Shown here: piece after piece, positions 52,995 through 56,310 of the stretch | Position numbering within the stretch: the stretch's first letter is position 1 | Layout of the letters: each line of letters starts with the position of its first letter | Assembly: GCA_934630375.1 (NCBI GenBank) | Contig: CAKTVQ010000009.1 | Coordinates: 1-56,310 of the forward strand | Direction of reading: 5' to 3' | DNA from: an uncultured Collinsella sp. | Lineage (GTDB): Bacteria; Actinomycetota; Coriobacteriia; Coriobacteriales; Coriobacteriaceae | DNA length: 56,310 nt | The notes under the pieces: generated by a model | Told to the model about the DNA's origin: nothing | The model's input: only the letters and a program-made list of their open reading frames with translations | Database searches by the model: none | Translations under genes and position numbers: made by a program

Positions 52995-53047
52995 TCGTTG
53001 GGGACGTTCTTAAACGACTAGTCAAACAAGAACGTCCCCAAAGACTA
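52992..53047. repeat. inverted repeat, GGGGACGTTCTT family, copy 2
   Basis: TAGTCGTTGGGGACGTTCTT (52992-53011) pairs with AAGAACGTCCCCAAAGACTA (53028-53047) with one mismatch. The left arm includes the stop codon of the coiled-coil gene. Confidence 0.85.
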
Positions 53048-53057
53048 GTCCAATGAC

Positions 53058-53121
53058 GAGAGTGGATAATCTCCCACTTTGAGCCCCCAAGCAGGCCAAA
53101 AACGGGAGATTATCCACTCTC
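53058..53121. repeat. inverted repeat, GTGGATAATCTCCC family, copy 2
   Basis: GAGAGTGGATAATCTCCC (53058-53075) and its exact complement (53104-53121), 18 bp. Relative to copy 1 a stem C-G pair is replaced by A-T, keeping the pairing. Confidence 0.8.
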
Positions 53122-53166
53122 ATTCTGCAGACACTCATTTAAGTACGTCCCCAATGAGTACCTGCC

Positions 53167-53325
53167 GATGCTTTGGCGAAGTCAGCGAAAACGCCCCTAA
53201 GCGAGCAAGGTGACGTGAAAGAGGAGGGCATTGACCTTCTGGTCATGCCCGACGATTGAACGTCAGATTGCCGCTTAGGGGCGTTTGCAGCGTCGACCGG
53301 TTACGGCGTTTGGAAAACGCCGTAA
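53167..53325 (+). repeat. structured intergenic element, copy C
   Basis: GATGCTTTGGCGAAGTCAGC at the start is a variant of the constant block, and GCAGCGTCGA ends the core. The outer stem (53189-53203 with 53272-53286) is 15 perfect bp with a sequence unlike copy B. The inner hairpin GGGCATTGACC/GGTCATGCCC keeps the bulged T. The terminal hairpin TTACGGCGTTT-gga-AAACGCCGTAA (53301-53325) abuts the queA stop codon and may terminate queA. Confidence 0.8.
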
Positions 53326-53326
53326 C

Positions 53327-54544
53327 CTACTGAATGAGCATCGCGTCACCAAAGCTGAAGAAGCGGTAGCGCTCCTCGATGGCGGCGGCGTAGGCATCCA
53401 TGATCTGGTCGCGGGTGGCAAGTGCGCTCACAAGCATCATGAGCGTGGAGCGCGGCACGTGGAAGTTCGTGATCAGCGCGTCGACCACGTGATAGGTCGA
53501 GCCGGGCATGAGGTAGAGCTGCGTCGTCGCGTTCTCGCGCACCACGATGTCACCGCGGCCGAGCGTATCGGCCCCGTCCTCGCGGCCCTCAAAATAGCGC
53601 GCCGTCACAGCCGGATCGGACACCGGAGCATCGGCGTCAAACGCGCTCTCGAGCGAGCGTACTGCGGTAGTGCCGACGGCGATCACGCGGTGCCCCTCGG
53701 CCTTCGCCTTATGCACGGCGTCGACAACCTCCTGCGACACGTGGTAGCGCTCGGTGTGCATCACATGCTGCGTGGGATCGTCCTCCTCCACCAGACGGAA
53801 GGTATCGATGCCCACCTCGAGTTCGACGGCGGCAAACTTGGCACCCTTGGCCTCGATGGCAGCCATAAGCTCGGGCGTAAAGTGCAGACCCGCCGTGGGA
53901 GCGGCAGCCGAGTGCTCTTCCTTCATGGCGTAGACGGTCTGGTACTTCTCGGGGTCGCCCTCGTAATCGGTAATGTAGGGCGGCAGCGGCACGTGGCCGG
54001 CAGCATGGATGGCCTCGTCGAGCGTGCGCGGGTCGCCGGCGGCATTGCAACCGGCCGGCTCAAAGCGCACCAGACGGCCACCGCGGCTATCGGTGACAAA
54101 GTCGATGACCTCGGCCGTCAGCACCACGGGAGCCCCCTCGGGCGCATGGGCGCCACCGGCGCGATACTCAATCTGAGCACCGGGCTTCAGGCGCTTGCCC
54201 GGCTTGACCAGGCACTCCCACACATGGCCGAGCGGATCCACATCCTCACGGCGCTTGAGCAGCAGCGTCTCGACCACGCCGCCCGAGCCGGCCTTGCGGC
54301 CGATCAGGCGGGCCGGCATCACGCGCGTCTGGTTGATGACGAGCACGTCGCCCGGCTCGATATAGTCGATAACGTCACGGAAGACGCGGTGCTCGACGGT
54401 GCCGCCGTGCTCCAGCGGCGTCCCCGTCTCGGAACCCCTACGGTCCACCACCAGCAGGCGGCAGGAATCGCGCGGCTCGGCGGGAGCCTGAGCGATGAGC
54501 TCTTCGGGCAGGTTGTAATCAAAATCATCGGTACGCATTGACAC
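53327..54544 (-). CDS. queA: S-adenosylmethionine:tRNA ribosyltransferase-isomerase
   Basis: 405 residues, longer than the usual ~350 but with the family blocks: DDFDYNLPEELIAQAPAEPR at the N-terminus, DYIEPGDVLVINQTRVMPAR, PTAGLHFTPELM and the C-terminal TNFHVPRSTLMMLVSA. It transfers the ribosyl part of SAM to preQ1 in tRNA to form epoxyqueuosine. I keep the GTG at 54544, eight bases after AAGGAG; an ATG two codons later is too far from it. It follows queH after 64 bases on the same strand, so they probably form an operon. Confidence 0.95.
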   Translation of the reverse strand: MSMRTDDFDYNLPEELIAQAPAEPRDSCRLLVVDRRGSETGTPLEHGGTVEHRVFRDVIDYIEPGDVLVINQTRVMPARLIGRKAGSGGVVETLLLKRREDVDPLGHVWECLVKPGKRLKPGAQIEYRAGGAHAPEGAPVVLTAEVIDFVTDSRGGRLVRFEPAGCNAAGDPRTLDEAIHAAGHVPLPPYITDYEGDPEKYQTVYAMKEEHSAAAPTAGLHFTPELMAAIEAKGAKFAAVELEVGIDTFRLVEEDDPTQHVMHTERYHVSQEVVDAVHKAKAEGHRVIAVGTTAVRSLESAFDADAPVSDPAVTARYFEGREDGADTLGRGDIVVRENATTQLYLMPGSTYHVVDALITNFHVPRSTLMMLVSALATRDQIMDAYAAAIEERYRFFSFGDAMLIQ

Positions 54545-54608
54545 GTCAGATTCTCCTTATATAGGTAAAGTCCGCTCTACATCCTAGCAGGCTGTCAGCT
54601 CAAAAGAA

Positions 54609-55184
54609 CTACTTTTTGGACGCTTTGCGCTCGTCGCGGATGCGGGCTCGGTCCATGGCCGCCTCAACAGCAGAGAAGCGACAGCCGCAGTAGTTCTGTC
54701 GATACATGCCCAACTCGCGCGAACGGCGCGTGGCCTCGGGATAGTACGGGCGAAAATCGCGAATCACCGGGGTGAGCCCACGGGCGGCTGCCAGGCGCTC
54801 AAGCACGTCATTGCAGGTGTCGAACAGCTGATACGGCGAGACGGCGAGCGTCGTGCCCACGTACTCAAATCCACGCTCCTCGGCAACCCGGCACGCCTCG
54901 GCCAAGCGCAAGGCATAGCACGCGCAACAGCGACGGGGACGATCGGCGCCCAGCGGGGCCACACCGGCCTCCCAACGCTCGCGATCCTCGCCCGCCTCGA
55001 TGAGCTCAATGTCGCCGTCAGCGCACCACCAGCGCAGCTCGTCCAGGCGACGCTGCCATTCACCGCGCGGCTGAATATTGGGGTTGGTCCAGCAAATCGT
55101 GGGCTCAAACCCCTCCTCGCGCAGCAAGCGAACCGGCTCCAGCGAGCACGGCGCGCAACAAGCATGCAGCAGCAACGGCTTCAT
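54609..55184 (-). CDS. queH: epoxyqueuosine reductase QueH
   Basis: 191 residues from the ATG at 55184 with GAGGAG six bases upstream. Cys motifs HACCAPC (~7-13), RCCACYALRL (~85) and YCGCRFS near the C-terminus form the Fe-S and metal sites of the QueH (DUF208) type, the non-homologous replacement for cobalamin-dependent QueG. It performs the last step of queuosine synthesis, the one after QueA, which is encoded next to it. Confidence 0.93.
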   Translation of the reverse strand: MKPLLLHACCAPCSLEPVRLLREEGFEPTICWTNPNIQPRGEWQRRLDELRWWCADGDIELIEAGEDRERWEAGVAPLGADRPRRCCACYALRLAEACRVAEERGFEYVGTTLAVSPYQLFDTCNDVLERLAAARGLTPVIRDFRPYYPEATRRSRELGMYRQNYCGCRFSAVEAAMDRARIRDERKASKK

Positions 55185-55245
55185 CGACATCTCCTCTCCC
55201 ACAATGATTTATTAATCCCCGTCCCAGAAAAATCATCCCAAAAGG

Positions 55246-55815
55246 CTACTTTCCAAAAAAGCGAACGCCAAACGATGTGTCCTCGCAGGCGACGATACGG
55301 CGGTCGCGCAGAATCGTCCGCACGTAATACCAGTCGCCCACACAGCCCGACAAGTGCAGACCGGCCGCCAGGTAACACAGCAGCGGATAGCCCGAAAACG
55401 CAAAGCCCAGGGCAAACGCCACCGTCAAAACAACCGTCGGCGCCAGACAAATCGCCACATACCGCAGGCGCGAATACACAATGCCCTCAGCGCAGGCATA
55501 GATCATGCACGTCTCGCGGTTCGCCCCAAAGGTCACGTGCGCACCGGCAGGCGCAAACAACTTAAAGAGCACCGCATGCACCAGCTCGTGCACGGCAAAC
55601 GACGCTGCCGAAACCGCAGTCAAGCCGACTATCCAGCCCACGACCGCCGTCCAGCCGTCCGCGTCAGCAGCATCCAAGTCCGCAGGCCCGCCCAGCAGCA
55701 TAAACACCGGCACCAGGCAAGCGGCGAACACCGCAAGCACGATCATCCCCCACACGAAGCAAGCGTGCAGAAAATCCTCGTCCTCAAACGCATGTATGTT
55801 GGAAATCTCATTCAT
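55246..55815 (-). CDS. DUF3267-family membrane zinc protease-like protein
   Basis: 189 residues with four hydrophobic segments. VHELVHAVLF near residue 75 is an HExxH zinc motif within a membrane helix, typical of DUF3267 putative proteases. GAHVTFGANRETCMIYACAE and LHLSGCVGDWYYV are further DUF3267-like blocks, the last with a possible third ligand (Asp). Substrate unknown. It is upstream of queH with 61 bases between, possibly in the same transcript, and divergent from metG. Confidence 0.7.
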   Translation of the reverse strand: MNEISNIHAFEDEDFLHACFVWGMIVLAVFAACLVPVFMLLGGPADLDAADADGWTAVVGWIVGLTAVSAASFAVHELVHAVLFKLFAPAGAHVTFGANRETCMIYACAEGIVYSRLRYVAICLAPTVVLTVAFALGFAFSGYPLLCYLAAGLHLSGCVGDWYYVRTILRDRRIVACEDTSFGVRFFGK

Positions 55816-55948
55816 AGCATCTTAGGATAGCGCCCCTGCCACGCACCCGCCCGTATGTGCGATAATGTCGAACGATATGCACGAATTGACCACCGCGCCG
55901 CCGAGCCCCGCGCCCGGCCGCGCCCTCACCTATACGCGAAGGAGTCCC

Positions 55949-56310
55949 ATGGCATCCAAATACTCCATGAACGACCGTCCCAGCTGGCCGCGCCGCGCCA
56001 TCGTTACCGCCGGCGAGCCCTACGGCAACAAAGGCCTGCACTTCGGCCACGTTGGTGGCGTCTTTGTCCCCGCCGACTTCTTCGCCCGCTTCCTGCGCGA
56101 CCGCCTGGGCCGCGAGAACGTAATCTTCACCTCGGGCACCGACTGCTACGGCTCGCCCATCATGGAGAGCTACCGCAAGCTCAAGGAGAACGAGGGCTAC
56201 GACAAGTCCATTAGCGAGTACGTCGAGTCCAACCACTCCCGCCAGGCCGCGACCCTCAACAACTACAACATCAGCTGCGACATCTACGGCGGCTCGGGCC
56301 TTGAGCCGGC
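55949..56310 (+). CDS. metG: methionyl-tRNA synthetase, N-terminal part (runs off the window)
   Basis: The first 120 codons are present. AIVTAGEPYGNKGLHFGHVG (residues ~16-35) holds the HIGH-type motif as HFGH, and VIFTSGTDCYGSPIM is the following class I synthetase block of MetG-type enzymes. The enzyme loads methionine onto tRNA-Met. AAGGAG precedes the ATG. The anticodon-binding part and KMSKS motif lie beyond the window, so another class I synthetase-like paralogue is not fully excluded. Confidence 0.8.
   Translation, partial: MASKYSMNDRPSWPRRAIVTAGEPYGNKGLHFGHVGGVFVPADFFARFLRDRLGRENVIFTSGTDCYGSPIMESYRKLKENEGYDKSISEYVESNHSRQAATLNNYNISCDIYGGSGLEP

Noticed and set aside
49821..53325. Clustered palindromic repeats as a CRISPR array
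   Set aside because: Units are single hairpins of different families, not regularly spaced direct repeats with unique spacers, and no cas genes are present.
53285..54541. 418-codon frame antisense to queA
   Set aside because: It starts inside a structured repeat and mirrors queA; no recognisable domain.

Overview
The window looks like chromosomal DNA of a gut Coriobacteriia actinobacterium, most likely Collinsella. This is an inference from the G+C-rich coding, the frequent AGGAGG-type ribosome sites, the gene repertoire (bile-acid type SDR, M20 peptidases, paralogous histidine phosphatases) and the many hairpin-forming intergenic repeats. No rRNA, tRNA, CRISPR array, integrase or intact insertion sequence was seen.

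Layout. 0.3-6.5 kb holds housekeeping and transport genes: lactate permease, a flippase-like membrane protein, a metallophosphoesterase and a K+/H+ antiporter. 6.5-7.2 kb is an intergenic stretch with two hairpin repeats and a candidate small RNA that has its own promoter and terminator. 7.2-19.6 kb is a visibly A+T-richer defence island. On the plus strand it has a MazG-like pyrophosphohydrolase overlapping a GIY-YIG/DUF2075 helicase. Convergent to that is a minus-strand operon of a large DruH-like protein, a DruE-like DEAH helicase with DUF1998, and a NERD-domain SF1 helicase, which together resemble Druantia type III with an extra gene. 20.2-22.6 kb carries serC-serA (serine synthesis). 22.7-33.5 kb is a mixed region with two diverged paralogues of a putative PD-(D/E)XK-like family, peptidase, phosphatases, nitroreductase, a metal permease and an exonuclease.

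33.8-36.6 kb is a heavy-metal efflux operon: an ArsR/SmtB repressor, a stand-alone HMA metallochaperone and a Zn/Cd-type P-ATPase. A perfect 23-bp inverted operator overlaps a consensus promoter, and a second operator lies before the ATPase. 36.9-40.1 kb has an MntR-like regulator, a Cof-type HAD phosphatase and an ABC-F ATPase. 40.3-43.9 kb is the pstSCAB phosphate importer. 44.2-48.3 kb has a PepV-like dipeptidase, a HAD phosphatase, a DegV protein and a LOG-family protein. 48.5-55.2 kb contains three queuosine genes (tgt, queA, queH), a 12alpha-hydroxysteroid-dehydrogenase-like SDR and a tail-anchored coiled-coil protein. The window ends inside a methionyl-tRNA synthetase gene.

The most unusual material is outside genes. 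Three ~160-nt elements (3621-3785, 49973-50132, 53167-53325) share short constant blocks, while their long stems differ in sequence but keep pairing. One copy keeps its stem only through G-U pairs on plus-strand RNA. Two further palindrome families accompany two of these copies, and one of those shows a compensatory base change. A third family flanks other genes. The defence island and these elements are the best candidates for undescribed biology.
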